A DNA stretch of 64,000 bases from Apostichopus japonicus (lineage: Eukaryota; Echinodermata; Holothuroidea; Aspidochirotida; Stichopodidae), in assembly GCF_037975245.1 (NCBI RefSeq), contig NC_092569.1:27657668-27721667 (forward strand). The letters run 5' to 3'. Shown piece after piece: positions 49,401 through 61,860 of this stretch. Numbering within the stretch: position 1 is the stretch's first letter; every line of letters starts with the position of its first letter. Below the pieces are notes generated by a model. The model was not told where the DNA came from. It saw only the letters and a program-made list of their open reading frames with translations, and made no database searches. The translations under genes and the position numbers were made by a program.

Positions 49401-49811
49401 CCATATTTAAGAATACAAATATATAACCGGAATAATGGACATTGTGATTCAATGCCATGTACATCTGCTCAGGAGCCTAATATACCAATCAAATTTAGTA
49501 ATAGTTATCGTATGCTACTTATAATCCCCTGTTTGAATGAATGGATAATATAATGGTTATCTCTTCATGGCCTTCTTCTATCGAGAAAATAAAAACATGT
49601 TTCACTTTACTTAACTTCATTCATATTTCTTTCTTTTTCAACCTCTTCAGGTTTTATACATGACATCCGGGGTGCGTACGTGGACGTGTTTCTTTTTATG
49701 ACCATCTTAGTGGCAGTAAAAATTGTGTTTATCATCGCTTCTATTTCTTTTACTAGAAGAAACCCATCATGTTATTATGGCGACACGCGAAAGAAGGGTG
49801 TTAATCCATAG
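46488..49811 (+). CDS. Gene C: SLC16/monocarboxylate-transporter-like MFS carrier (435 aa, 4 exons)
   Basis: Exons: 46488-46674, 46811-46954, 47832-48647, 49651-49811; every junction is GT-AG in phase 1, total 1308 nt with TAG. The layout fits a major-facilitator carrier: N-half helices ([32 protein letters not shown] then [15 protein letters not shown]), a polar central loop at about 187-230 (acidic, DEEGDD) and C-half helices (AAQFFHMFVF, GILLGRAVIM, GICLGYTTSWMF), ending in a short RRNPS tail. The [20 protein letters not shown] stretch matches the SLC16 sixth-helix region (YGWRGAFLI.GG). The usual DGGWGW motif and the KRR..A.G motif after helix 4 are absent, so substrate cannot be inferred. 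Its tandem paralog is gene D. Confidence 0.85.
48917..49103. mobile_element. Foldback element in intron 3 of gene C
   Basis: Arms of about 80-90 bases (including 'caaataataaatggtt', 'atatttcat', 'gaaagatg'/'ggaagatg', 'gttccattcaac') are inverted around the centre ggctgcgcc. Non-coding. Confidence 0.7.
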
Positions 49812-50128
49812 AAAATGCACAGACACAACCATATGGAAAAAGATCCCTGCCACACCCGTATCCCTTATATCGTCCCCGTCCCGGTCCACCAGAAATAGGC
49901 TTGAAGATATGAATGGATAAGCATAAAGGTGTCTGCTTGTTTGGTCTTTTGTGCAAGAATCTGAACAGATTCACTTTCTGATATTTTACTTTGCATTTTG
50001 TTAAACGATTTGGCACGACATGCAGAGATGCATATGAGTTCAATGTCACTCTCGAGATGAGGATTTACTTGGCTTATATGAATGTTAAGGTCCCATTGAA
50101 GTGTTAATTGTGTTCACTTGAATTTAAC

Positions 50129-50376
50129 GTCAACCATTTATGATCGCCGAACATTGAGTAATGTCTATTATGGTTTATATTTCAATTATAATATTATTAA
50201 AATTCCTATATTGCAGCTTCAATCAGAGTTTTCTTTTTAAAACTGTAGCAAATATTAGAAATTCATTTACTCATGTTAACCAGAACAGGATTAAATATAG
50301 ACAAATATTAAAAGTTACAACATATAGGTGAAATACTCCAGGGAACATTGGGCCTTAACATAGTAACGCAAAGCAG
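50129..50376 (+). repeat. Duplicated block, copy 1 (after gene C)
   Basis: Starts gtcaaccatttatgatcgc and ends near gtaacgcaaa. A second copy at 52551-52800 shares most of this order, including 'ttcatttactcatgttaacc'. It lies 318 bases past the stop of gene C. Confidence 0.75.
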
Positions 50377-50436
50377 AAACGAAGAACTAGGCTCTTCACA
50401 CCACACCGCCTATCCATCTTGCATGTGCGGAAGTAT

Positions 50437-50439
<3 letters not shown>

Positions 50440-50483
<44 letters not shown>

Positions 50484-50505
50484 TTATATATATATTTATT
50501 TATTT
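50440..50505. repeat. (AT)n microsatellite grading to TTTA
   Basis: TA dinucleotide run followed by tttattta repeats. Confidence 0.9.
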
Positions 50506-50621
50506 CCTTTGTACGACGGTCTTGATCTTTTATTTTTATTCCTTAGTTTACGTCGTTCCCTTGTTTGGTTTATCTGTCTACCGGAATTTGACGATAGAGA
50601 GCAGTATAATGTATCATTTCC

Positions 50622-51073
50622 TTTTAAGACCATATAGTTACGATGTCCCATTTACTACCCAATACGAAGGCTAGTCATCTATTGGTCTTTCTTTAGCTAC
50701 ATGGAGACATAACTAAAATATATAAACAGTTAACTTTGTCGTTGACGTTTGATTTTATAGCTGGTTTAAATATGTTTTAAGACCATATACGATGTCCCGT
50801 TTACTATCCAATACGAAGGCTAGTCATCTATTGGTCTTTCTTTAGCTACATGGAGACATAATTAATATATATAAACAGTTACCTTTGTCGTTGACGTTTG
50901 ATTTTATAGCTGGTTTAAATATGTTTTAAGACCATATACGATGTCCCGTTTACTATCCAATACGAAGGCTAGTCATCTATCGGTCTTTTTTTCAGCTACA
51001 CGGAGACATAACTAAAATATATAAACAGTTAACTTTGTCGTTGACGTTTGATTTTATAGCTGGTTTAAATATG
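50622..51073. repeat. Three tandem copies of a ~150-bp unit
   Basis: Units start at 50622, 50775 and 50924 with ttttaagaccatata and end with gctggtttaaatatg. The copies differ by only a few bases, so the amplification is recent. Confidence 0.9.
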
Positions 51074-51670
51074 TCAATTTTATCCAGTGATTCATTAACT
51101 ATATGTCGAGCTTAGTATATCTGTACACATTTATCTCAATATAGTGTTAAAGTCAAAATCATTGTCAAACCTTTGGACCCGCAAGCTTAATCATTACAAG
51201 CTATATAGGCTGCTATAAAGGTGGTTGTTGTGTGGGATAGTGAAATGGTGTTCTCATGTTATTTGAAACCTTGAGATCAAATTTAAGTAAATCAAAGTTA
51301 AAGCAAATAAATAAAAAGATTTGATGCGTTCATTTGGTTAAATTGTTAATTCAAATTATCCAGCAGAATTTTCATCTCTAGTTATCAAAATAAAGTTACT
51401 TTTGACCCTGGTCCTAGTTTCTGCACCGCAGAGAAAGTATGGAATTAAGTGCGGGAGGGAAGTAGCAAGAAGACTTTGCCTCCCCTACTTCTTCATAGTT
51501 AAAATGTTAGCCGTTGTAGGTTTCTATGGACAAATAAAAAGTTTCCCTATTCGAAGATTCACGCTTCGGAGGGTCAGAAGGAGCTCTTTGTACTTATCTT
51601 AAACACAAAGTAAACTTCCATCTTTGATTACTGTTATTTTGTTTCACCTATTGTGTAACATGAACAGGTG

Positions 51671-51832
51671 TTTGAAGCCATGAGAAACGGAGATTTAGAG
51701 AAGGCGGCTGGTGGAACTTTTTAAAAGACATTTTTCATTCAAGAGCTAGGCGTCTCTAAAGAAGAGTCTATTGAGAAATTTCTCGAAGCTACATATGGCA
51801 GCGAGGGACGAATTGATATATATACTAAGTGA
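51671..51832 (+). pseudogene. Decayed coding segment, copy 2 (upstream of transporter D)
   Basis: One frame reads FEAMRNGDLEKAAGGTF, a stop (TAA 51722-51724), then KTFFIQELGVSKEESIEKFL and on to TGA at 51830-51832. An acceptor-like aacag precedes it. The homologous copy at 44352-44456 keeps most of the second half. It begins about 550 bases before the transporter D start. Family unknown. Confidence 0.45.
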
Positions 51833-51939
51833 ATTTTCATGTCTCACATAGAATATCAAATAAACTTGAATGCCAACTGTTGTCTAATTGGAAATATGAA
51901 GCCGTATTATAATAATTATACCCGCAAGTATCATCATCT

Positions 51940-52100
<161 letters not shown>

Positions 52101-52217
52101 AACGTGTGGTTCGGTCTAAATATTATTGCAGCATTGCAGGCTTTGAAGAGGATCAATTTGAAAGACTGTTATGTTGTATAGTAGATTACTCTACAGTTGA
52201 TAAGAAGGGAAAAGAAG

Positions 52218-55200
52218 ATGGAGAAAGTTAAGATTTGTACCGCTGTCACCATTAGGCTCTTCTTGAACCTGGGATGTGGTAAAGCTTTAGGTGTGATTCT
52301 GAATGACACGGTCAGTCAAACACGAGGATCTCTACCATTTGTAGCACTGTCATTCTCCATCTTGCGAGGATTATCCTACGTTGCAGGTTTGCAAAATCCT
52401 ACTCTTTTTGCGGTGGTGGTAGAAACTATTAAAAGGAATACAAAAGCAAATCTTGAAAGGGAAACGTGGTTCTGCTAGAAGGGATCTGTATAAGAGAACT
52501 TAAGTGTAACGTTTGATCACTCAATAGTATCTGCAACATTAAGGAGTGACGTCAACCATTTATGATCGCAATACATTGAGTAATGTCTAAATATTTATAT
52601 TTCAATGATTATATGATTATTAATTCCTATCTCGCAGCTTCAATCAAAGCTTTCTTTTAAAATCTCTAGCAAAGTTTGTAAAATTCATTTACTCATGTTA
52701 ACCGGAACAAGGTTTAATATAAAAAAAATCAAATTAAAACACAACATAGGTGTAAAAGGAAATATTCTAGGTAGCCTTAGACCTTAACAACGTAACGCAA
52801 ACTATATACCACTTTTTTGTCAATGTAATGTCACAGTAACGAAAGGAGTATATAAAGAATGACATAAGGCATATATATATAGATATATATCTTTATATTT
52901 GATAAACCAGCGATAAAGTAAACACGTTATCAGTAAAGGTTACATTTTCTATACCCGTTTCCGATCGATAAAAATCTCCAGCAAATATCAGAGTCCCAAC
53001 AACCGGAGTATCTAATCTAGAAACGTCTTTGGAAATTATTTGCAAATATGAATTTAAACAGCTGGAATTGAATTTGAGACCGCTGTTAGCTACCACATAA
53101 AAGGCCATATTTGTTCATTTTTGAGAAGCATTTCAAATATTTCTACGCTTTAAAATGAACTGCAAATTGATATAAACAAATATATTTATTATACATGATT
53201 CAATATATTATAAGGTTTAAGGTTATTTTATTATACAGTTTCTTATGGATGTTTTCCAAGACAAAAATAAACATATCTTCCGCATCAACTAATGACATAT
53301 TTCGTGTATATATTACCCAATTAAATCGCAAAATGTAAACTTACAGTACCTAATAAGGTCCACTAGTCGAGGACGACTAATCACTGATTAAATCAAGGAG
53401 TTTCATTGATATGATTTTACTTACATTCTCTGTTGGTTTTAATCAAAATACCATTTTGTATCAAGAATGATCAGTTTGTATACTTTATAGTGAGAGTATG
53501 CTACAATAGTATCATATTTGGAATACGTAGGCCAATCCAGAATACCATTACTTGCCGTACTGAGTTCTGTTCTAACGCCTAATGTTACACACAGTCGGTA
53601 AATCGTAGTAGGTTATCATAAGGGTGCGTGGTTGTTACGCTAAACCCCCTGATGATGTGCACGGCCGTAATAGCCATACGTGCAGCATGGAGTCACAGTT
53701 GCATGTAGTACTGCAGGCCCGTTCACGAAATTTGTATGATAGTTCCATGACTATTGCATGGGGCTCCAAACGTATCCGAATAACGTTTTATATATGACAT
53801 GTATAATAGAAATAGGCAATGTCTGGTGAACAGATTTATCAAAGTGTTCAAGACTAGGATTGTTATGAAATGAGTTAATGACCATCGACATTAATCTTGG
53901 TTTATGCTAGTAAAAGTAACTGTCTTTCATTTACAACTATACTATGTGACATACGTTGGGAGCCTTTTACGCTGCTTTGATGTTACTAAAATTAATTTGT
54001 AACAATAAAATTACTTTTCCGTTCTCTTTCCTTGTCGGATAATTAACTGAATTGTTTCCCCTTTAATTTGACAGATTACTAAACTGACACATTTCTCTGT
54101 AACTTGACAGTACAAGTTTCGCATACATTTTAGGTACATGCAGCCAGTCTTTTACTTACAAAGGCTCTGCTATATTTACATGAAATGTAACTTGTTGTTA
54201 GTAACTTATAGTCAAATTACAAAGAAATGTTTTGTTTGTACATTTTAATAATAAATATCTTGAAAACTGAAATAGACATAATCTTGTTTGGAAACATAGA
54301 GGGTCAGCTATCAATGTCAGCTCAATGGTCGGAACTTCTCAATTCAAACTTCAATTTTCTGTCTCAAATGTCATTTTTTGAAATGTATTGGTGTTTAATT
54401 ACATAACTACTTTAAATAATAGCTGGTAGCCGCCACTGGTCTTAAGTCGTCAGCTTAGCCTCATTTCCGTCAAAGCTGACTTCATCCAATTGCATGACGT
54501 CAGAACTATTTATAATTACAATGGTGAAGGTCTTTGTTTTATCTATTTGTGGGTTGTTCCAATGTCCTTGTCTTTATTTCAGCACCGTTCGTCATTCGCT
54601 TGATGCGAGTATTCTCTTCTCGGTCCATCGTAGTGGTTGGAGGTTTCCTCGTTGGAGCCGGATTTATCTTTGAAGCGTTCTTAGCCAACAATTCCTGGCT
54701 GCTATTGACCTCAAATATTATCACTGGTGAGTATATAACCTCTGCTGAAATCTTGATGAAATAATGAAAAGACGTCATCATTATCACCGCAATGACGCCA
54801 TCTTCATTGTCGATCGTTATTTATGTTCAACTTTTGTATCAATTTAGTTATCGCCAGGCGAGGATTCAGGGTTTCATAAGGCAGAGGTGGGACCATTGGC
54901 TTGTTGAAGCCGACTACGTAAGTAGGATGTCGTGATCACCAAACCAAAAATCTTTAAAAAATCTTATTGTGTTATTAATTACTTTTACAGTTTGTGCGAG
55001 GTTGAATCTGGGGTAGAATCCCTAATCCTGGACCCGTGCCAAACTCATTGTAGTAGTATAGTATATCTGCTAAATATCGCACTTGGCTCTCCTTTATGTC
55101 TTAACAATCTACTCTGGATGAAGGTTATATAATCATATTTTAAAAACCACATGCAGTGGTTGTCAAATGTGGATTTCAGATTTTAACATAATGTATGCTG

Positions 55201-57930
55201 AGTATAGTACAAAGTAGAGGTTAAGTCAGTTGAAACGAGTTTCTTATCTGTTTTAGTGCGTAGGACATACTTAAATGAAGAGACTTTAACGGTCGCCTCT
55301 ATTAATATGGAGTTGGTGAAGGACAGTTTTCATAACTATAGCATAACCATCAAATGGGTTGTCAAAATTGACGTCAGTTTAGACAAATTGATGCCTGGTA
55401 TTTGGCACAAGGCGAAGATTAACATAGTTGACAGTGAGTTTCTTATCTAAGTTAGCAAACCATGTCTAAACGAAAAGATTACAAAATATGCTTATGAATA
55501 GCTATTTCTAGATCATAGGTTTTTGTAACAACATATGTTACGTACATATTAAATATAAATATTGCATTCTGAGATTAAACAAATAGTTTACTTAATATAT
55601 GCATAAAAGCTGGTACAAGATCGCAATGTCTTCCTCTTTCCATGGCAAAACGTAACCGATTATCAGGTACATGGAATATGGCTTATTTCAGTTATATGTT
55701 GTTATGCTGTACTATATATATGTTTGTATGTTTGAATCAATAACGATCATTGTTATACCGGTATGAAGTTAATGATTTACTTCCTGTAATTGCATTTAAA
55801 ATATCTTTTTTTTTGTATCATGTTTATCATATGATTACTCGACAAGCATCTTCACTACCGAAATCCAGGTTTTCAGGATCTAAACATAATAAACCCCAAC
55901 ACCTCATTTTATGTATATAGTTACTTGTTTTTTGCAGGTCTTGGCTTTGGTCTCAACCATATTCCATTGTATATTGCTGTAAGAGAATGTATGTATGTTA
56001 TATGATATATGTTGCATGGTATATGTTGTATGTAGTTATATGTTGTATTTACATGCGAACAATATAATTAACGGTGGAGATAACATCAGATATAGTTTAG
56101 TTAAAACTTTGTTCAACTAGAAGCACATTTCATACATTTCAGACAATTGAACGGTCAAACCATAATAAGTGGGGAAGACAGGAATATTTTCTGAAATTGC
56201 TTTTAGCCGAACATAGTTTTACCCAGGTTTTTGGTCCATTGTGAGGGTCATAAAATGGTTTCATCAAAAACACGAAAGTTTGGTTCTCGAACATGAGTTG
56301 ATTTTATCGGAACAAGACATCAACCCATAATATGATAATTTAAAGGATCATCTAATCTCAGTCTGTGTCCTCTTGGATAAAATATCAAACTGAATGTTTG
56401 AATCAATAACGATCATTGTTATACCGGTATGAAGTTAATGATTTACTTCCTGTAATTGCTTTTAAAATATCTTTTTTTTTGTATCATGTTTATCATATGA
56501 TTACTCGACAAGCATCTTCACTACCGAAATCCAGGTTTTCAGGATCTAAACATAATAAACACCTACACCTCATTTTATCTATATAGTTACTTGTTTTTTT
56601 GCAGGTCTTGGCTTTGGTCTCAGCCATATTCCATTGTATATTGCTGTAAGAGAAGTTTTCGATGATTCTTTTGGGACGGCAATGAGCGCCATATGTTTCA
56701 CGGCCAATATTGGTATGGCTGTGCTCCCGCCGTTACTAGAATACTTGCGGGAAAAATACGGATTAGCGGGTGCACTAACCCTCTTCGGAGCTCTTATGTG
56801 GAACCAGATATTATCAGGGGTGCTTATACAGTCAAGAAAAAGCCAAAGCCATACTGGAAAGGATAGTGACGAAGAAGGCGAAAACTCTTTGAGGGCGCCA
56901 AAGCAACAAAAACTATCGACACCAGCGTATGACTCTGGTGGAATCTATGACGCGATGGTCGCTCATCCGACCATACTTTGTCTATACGCAGCTCAACTTA
57001 CTCACATGTTTTTAAGTAATTCATGTGCCATGTTTCTTATACCATACGCAGTCGAGAAGGGCTACACTCAAGGGGAAGCAGTATTGCTGACCACTTTTGG
57101 CGGTTGTGGAATGTTGCTTGGTCGGGCTGTCATTGGTTTGGTTTTCTATTTGAAATGGCAAAGTCGACTGATCGTGATGACGTCACCGATTGTATTACTA
57201 ATGTCAAACTTGTTACTGGCAATATGCACACATGAATTCGTTTTACTGTGTTTTGCGTCTGGCGTGATTGGATTCTGCTTGGGTTATACATCATCGTGGA
57301 TGTTCAGTTATGGCAAATATATAACATGCTTGCCTCACTTTAATTCTACTGCAGCTTGGTCGATGATATGTATCGGTACTGCGGTGATCTCGAGCGGTCC
57401 ATCATTAGGTAAGTCATTTATTGGTTTATTGGTTGACCTTCGTAAACTTTCGAAAGATTTTTCAAATTCAAACATCATGTTTTGTTCTTCAACTTATTCA
57501 GATAATGTTTGAAGAAAGTATTCATGCCAATAGATAACAATTACACTACAATGTTATGCAAAGCAAGTTTAGTTCCCTTATTCCTTTTTCTACTTCCTAT
57601 TTTAAACAACTCATCGATGTTCTACTACCGAGATGAATATGAGAACACAGCGTTATTTGAAGCTTTGCTCCTTGTTTGCCTTGTTCCATACTTTATATTC
57701 TGTATGATAAAAATATGTTTGCAGATAATTATTTGTTTATTCATTTCTCTCTCTCTCTCTCTCTACTTTTCTCAACTGCGAAAGGTTTTGTTCACGACAT
57801 TCGTGGTACATACGACGACGTGTTCATATTGCTGATACTATGTGCTGCAGTAGTTGCTATCTGTACTGTGGCGTGCATTTCTCTTACAAAAAGAAATCCA
57901 GATTGTGACTACGGAGACAGATTCATATAA
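52218..57930 (+). CDS. Gene D: SLC16-like MFS carrier, tandem paralog of gene C (420 aa, 4 exons)
   Basis: Exons: 52218-52386, 54583-54726, 56605-57408, 57785-57930; GT-AG, all phase 1, total 1263 nt with TAA. The exon plan is identical to gene C. Shared blocks include [53 protein letters not shown] and HDIRG. The central loop (about 181-218, with DSDEEGE and a QQK stretch) has diverged. As in gene C, the DGGWGW and KRR motifs of classical monocarboxylate transporters are missing. Intron 2 contains a truncated duplicate of the exon 3 start at 55938-55987; the true exon is chosen because only it stays open and joins in phase. Intron 1 carries repeat copy 52551-52800. Confidence 0.85.
52551..52800 (+). 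repeat. Duplicated block, copy 2 (intron 1 of gene D)
   Basis: Homologous to 50129-50376 over its whole length with small indels. Its position differs: here it lies right after exon 1, whereas copy 1 lies after the last exon of gene C. Confidence 0.75.
52893..53108 (-). other. Open frame of 71 codons, unrecognised
   Basis: A complete ATG-to-stop frame with normal protein composition ([16 protein letters not shown] at the start) lies in intron 1 of gene D, opposite strand. No family, no splice signals; possibly chance or a transposon relic. Confidence 0.15.
55728..55987 (+). pseudogene. Tandem-duplicated intron end plus truncated copy of gene D exon 3
   Basis: 55728-55987 repeats 56394-56654 with few differences. 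It includes a functional-looking acceptor (ttttttgcag) and 50 bases of exon 3 (55938-55987, beginning [14 protein letters not shown]), then breaks into unrelated sequence. Inclusion would add or truncate coding sequence. Confidence 0.85.
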
Positions 57931-58455
57931 ACTCGTTTGGACATTTCACTTCACCTTATATGTGCCTGAATTAGTTTAATCAAAACGAGTATATATATAT
58001 ACATTGTAAAGATCAGTTGAGAGTGACAAACCAAACGTATAAGTATTTGCTGTTTTACTATTGTAACAGCCTATTTCTTCAATATCACCAAGCCCCAATG
58101 AATTCTTACGTCAGCTCAATTAGTAAGCAGTGGGTATAATGGTCTGTTAAATATCAAAATTTATATTAATGCTGTACCAAAAATACATTTAAGCCTCAAT
58201 CAGTATGCCGACTATTCTTTTTGTCCCAAAATGACCGAAACTGTCAGATATGCAAAGACAAAACGTTTTCTAAACATGGATATTAATTGTGATGGCATAG
58301 GTAACGGTATAGGCTTATATAGTTGAGGGATGAGCCCCGCATAATTAGAATGGCTTGTGTTAACATTATCAGTGACATTATGGTTTTGCGAGGGACCGTG
58401 TTTTTTCTTCTTCTGTTTAATTGCTTTCGTTATCATTATTTAAGTTCATGTAGAG

Positions 58456-58819
58456 CAGGGGTGGGCAACATACGGCCCGCGGGCCACATGCGGCTCGGCA
58501 GTAATTTTTTTTCGGCCGTGAGATGTCTCAAGAAAAAAATCAATATATTTTACATCATCACACAAAATGAGCTAGCTACTTAGAATTTATCGGCCCTAAT
58601 GATGCTGTCAGGTAGGCCTATTATCCCAATTAGTTATCAACTGTAGTGTCTTGACATTATATTTTTGTGAATACCGATTAAGTACACATACCTATTGCTT
58701 GAAAGTCCTCGGAATCAAAGGTTTGAAATAAACAGCAGGTCGTTTGTTATAGGTGCGGCCCAGTCGATTTTTCACCCCTTATATCTGGCCCATTCATTCA
58801 AAAAGGTTGCACACCCCTG
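58456..58819. mobile_element. hAT-type MITE, copy 2, with perfect 8-bp target duplication
   Basis: Starts CAGGGGTGGGCAAC, ends TTGCACACCCCTG, and is flanked by ATGTAGAG at 58448-58455 and 58820-58827. It is the reverse orientation of 6874-7239 and nearly the same length (364 and 366 bp). Eight-base duplications are diagnostic of hAT transposition. Confidence 0.9.
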
Positions 58820-58827
58820 ATGTAGAG

Positions 58828-60129
58828 TGATTATTAATACAGTCATCTAATTTTTTGTGCAACCTTATCAAATGTACTCTAGTCTGAGGATGGAAATCTT
58901 TCTTTTCCTGAACATTCGGCTCCGGCTTCACACAAACAGAGGTTTATACTCGACGTAGAACATATTCTCAGCAATCGTCCAGACTTCTGATGCACAGCAT
59001 AGGGCTTTTATCTATCATCAATTAGTTGTGTTTACAGGACGTCTTTAAGTTTTATCAGGAACGTCTCAACATAGCTGTAAATAGAGAATCATGCTTGTGA
59101 TAAAATATACATTTGGTATAAACTAACCGATTACGTTGGGAAAATATCAAGGTAATTATAGTTTATATCACTTTTACCAATGTAAGTAGACTGATTATTC
59201 TAGCTTACAAAATTGTATAAAGAAGCATGGAAACATGTCATTATTTGGGGACATTGAATTTTTAAAGTAACAGACATTGTATGTTTATACCTAATATGAG
59301 ACAGCTATTAACTTTTGTATCATGCGAAAGATGAACGTTCCAAATTTCGCAAATGCATCATCAAGATTTTTAAATTTAATTAAAAAGTAAATGATAGAAA
59401 GCCTGTCTGTGTACAGCTTTTCACCTACTGCGCGCATAACTTCGCACAGTTATTAACGTTACGCGAAAATGAGTAATCGGTATAACTGGAAGGTAAAGTC
59501 CAAATAGTGTGTCAAATCCCAGACATCTCAACTTACCACTACCCCCTTTCCCCCACAACCACCACCACCACGCCAACGTTACCTCATTCTCTCCCACCCC
59601 ATTCGAAAAGATTTGAATATAACTTCCCCAAGTCAGAGAGATGTACAGAGAGGGACACGTTAACGCTTATTGTATAGAGTATAGTCTAATATAATACATA
59701 GTTGTTATGGGTTTTATAAATATGCCATTTATTCCTTACTGCATCTGGTCAGCCACTACTGCCTTCTCTATATTATACCAGCAGTAATATGTTAATATGT
59801 ATCCTTATATGCATGCTGTAAACATTTACTCTCAAAAACAAATTTTAAACTCATTCTACCATAGCATTGAGAACAGAAGTCTGAAATTGTGTTTCCTCTT
59901 CCGCTTTATTAACGTTAAAGTACGGGTATCGCAATCAGCATAACAGCAATTTAATATAATTATGACGAACCTTGCACACAGACATGGTATAGGTCTTATT
60001 AAAACAGATTGCATAACAGTAACAGAACTGAGATGTTCTTGATGTACACCTCTATCTATTGTAGACAATTACACTTCTAAGTTGCACTGGAAACTTATTT
60101 ACCTCTATTTTGAATAGTCGTATATTTTA
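58828..60129. other. No gene seen
   Basis: AT-rich intergenic DNA; a pyrimidine-rich stretch with 'accaccaccacc' near 59560. No exon or bounded repeat. Confidence 0.35.
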
Positions 60130-61260
60130 AACGCCACAGGCCTAATTGGTTATGAGCAGACTGGTTTTAGAAGTAACCATTCTACAACGCATAATAATGT
60201 TGTCGTACATGGTATAATTGAGTTTTAGTTAAGTAAGCAAAGGCGTGTGTATTGTGCTTTTTTAGACTATTAAAAAAGTTTTGATTTGGTGGAAAGTTCC
60301 AGTCTGTGGCATAAATTAATGGCCCATAACATAAATGGGAAAGTCTATCGTGTTATCCACGCATTGCGTCAGAGCGCTAAATCATATATTTTAATAGATT
60401 GTGAGAAATATGATCACTTTAGTTGTAATATAGGAGTTGTAAGAGAGGGGGAAATCAGTCAACAATTTTGTTTACATTTTTTCTTAATGATTTAAAAAAA
60501 AATTATTAGTCATTATTATAAAGGGCTATGGTACTGAGTTATCGCGTGATGAAACTGGTTATATTTTTCGTCAATGTTCACCTTGCTTTACGCCGATGAT
60601 ACTGCTGTGCTTTCTGGAAACGAAAAAGACTTCCAATTAGCTTTCAAATAGTGTTAACTAGTATTGTAATACCAGCCATTTGATCGTAAACTCTAATCAA
60701 TCGAAGATTTATTTTTCACGGGGTGACGTCAGAAATATACCAGTATTTTGCATTTTGTCCTATCGTTGTTGTTTACAATAACCTATAGCAACTACGTTGA
60801 ACTTCCATTACAACAGTAAATTGACGAAAGCTGCAAACGAACAGATAAACAAAGCAAGGAGAGTTCTACATAGTATATTAAATAAATCATATCATCTAGT
60901 GCTTCTAATTGATTTGCAACTATAAATATTTGATCAGCTTGTATACTAGCAGTCTGAGTGTACGGTAGTGGAGTTATGGGGCTTTCAAGTTTACAATCAG
61001 ACTGAAGCTTTATCCACCTTCAATTCTGCCAAGAACCAATACTTAAGTTAAACAAAACTATGCCTGACTGTATACTGTATGTTATACATGAACATCAATT
61101 TATCACAAATGTTGAGCTAAGCATAATTTACGTTTGGTTTAGGAATCTAAATCGTAGTGATCACAAACTTGCAAACATAACTTTAAATTCTTACGCATCT
61201 ATGACATATACAACTCATCTTGGATAATAATTAAAAGTTACGAATATTCTGGATATAGAC
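60130..61260 (+). mobile_element. Degenerate LINE reverse transcriptase with YADD box
   Basis: In order, across frameshifts: GYEQTGFR, a FLDY.KSFD motif, LWHKLMAHNINGKVYRVI, GVVREGE, LNDL, LYADDTAVLSG (catalytic YADD at about 60589-60600), a NKSK-like/FSRG segment, and later IDLQL, FDQLV and ELWGF. This is the reverse-transcriptase domain order of a non-LTR retrotransposon. Stops in every frame show it is dead. Confidence 0.8.
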
Positions 61261-61429
61261 TGGCTTGTCTTTTGTGAGGAATATAGAAGAGCACACTACA
61301 CTTACTATTAATTCACATGGAAAAGTAATGCCCCAAAAATTCCTTTATAATTAATGTTAAATAAATAAATGCGTAGGTTGAATGTTATTTCTAAACCAGA
61401 TTAGTTGTGTGACGATTACACCAACTCTC

Positions 61430-61860
61430 AATGTAATAATAAAAATAGTAATAATGGACATTTATAATGCGCCGGTATCCGTCAAAAAAGACGCTCATGG
61501 CGCAGTGACTCAAACAGTGCGACAGCAAACAAACAAAGAGTAAACATAGTACAAGACAAAAATGCAAGCAAAAATGGCCAACAGTGAACAATTAATCAAA
61601 CAGTTTTCATCAGATGAGTCTTGAGAGAGTGTTTAAAAGAAGCAAGAGATGGACTATGTTTTACATGTTCTGGAAGTCTGTTCCACAGAGAAGGGGCAGC
61701 AGCAGCAAAAGCTCTTTTGCCCCATGATCGATTTTCCCACAGAAGTAATGTATTGTGTGATCTCATGAAACTGCGATTTGCGTTGTATGGTTGCAGAAGT
61801 AGAATGGGGAAGTTCGAACAAACTAGCGATATGTCAAAATCAATTTTTTTTTAAAATAAT
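61430..61860 (-). mobile_element. LINE 3' end: reverse-transcriptase C-terminus, 3' UTR and (ATT)n tail
   Basis: The minus strand reads RSHNTLLLWENRSWGKRAF, AAAPSLWNRLPEHV and SLASFKHSLKTHLM, the typical end of CR1/L2-like reverse transcriptases. A 3' UTR ends ggcgcattataaatgtcc with a tail of att repeats. The 'ata-taaatgtc' end is also seen in the SINE at 27846-28224. Confidence 0.75.
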
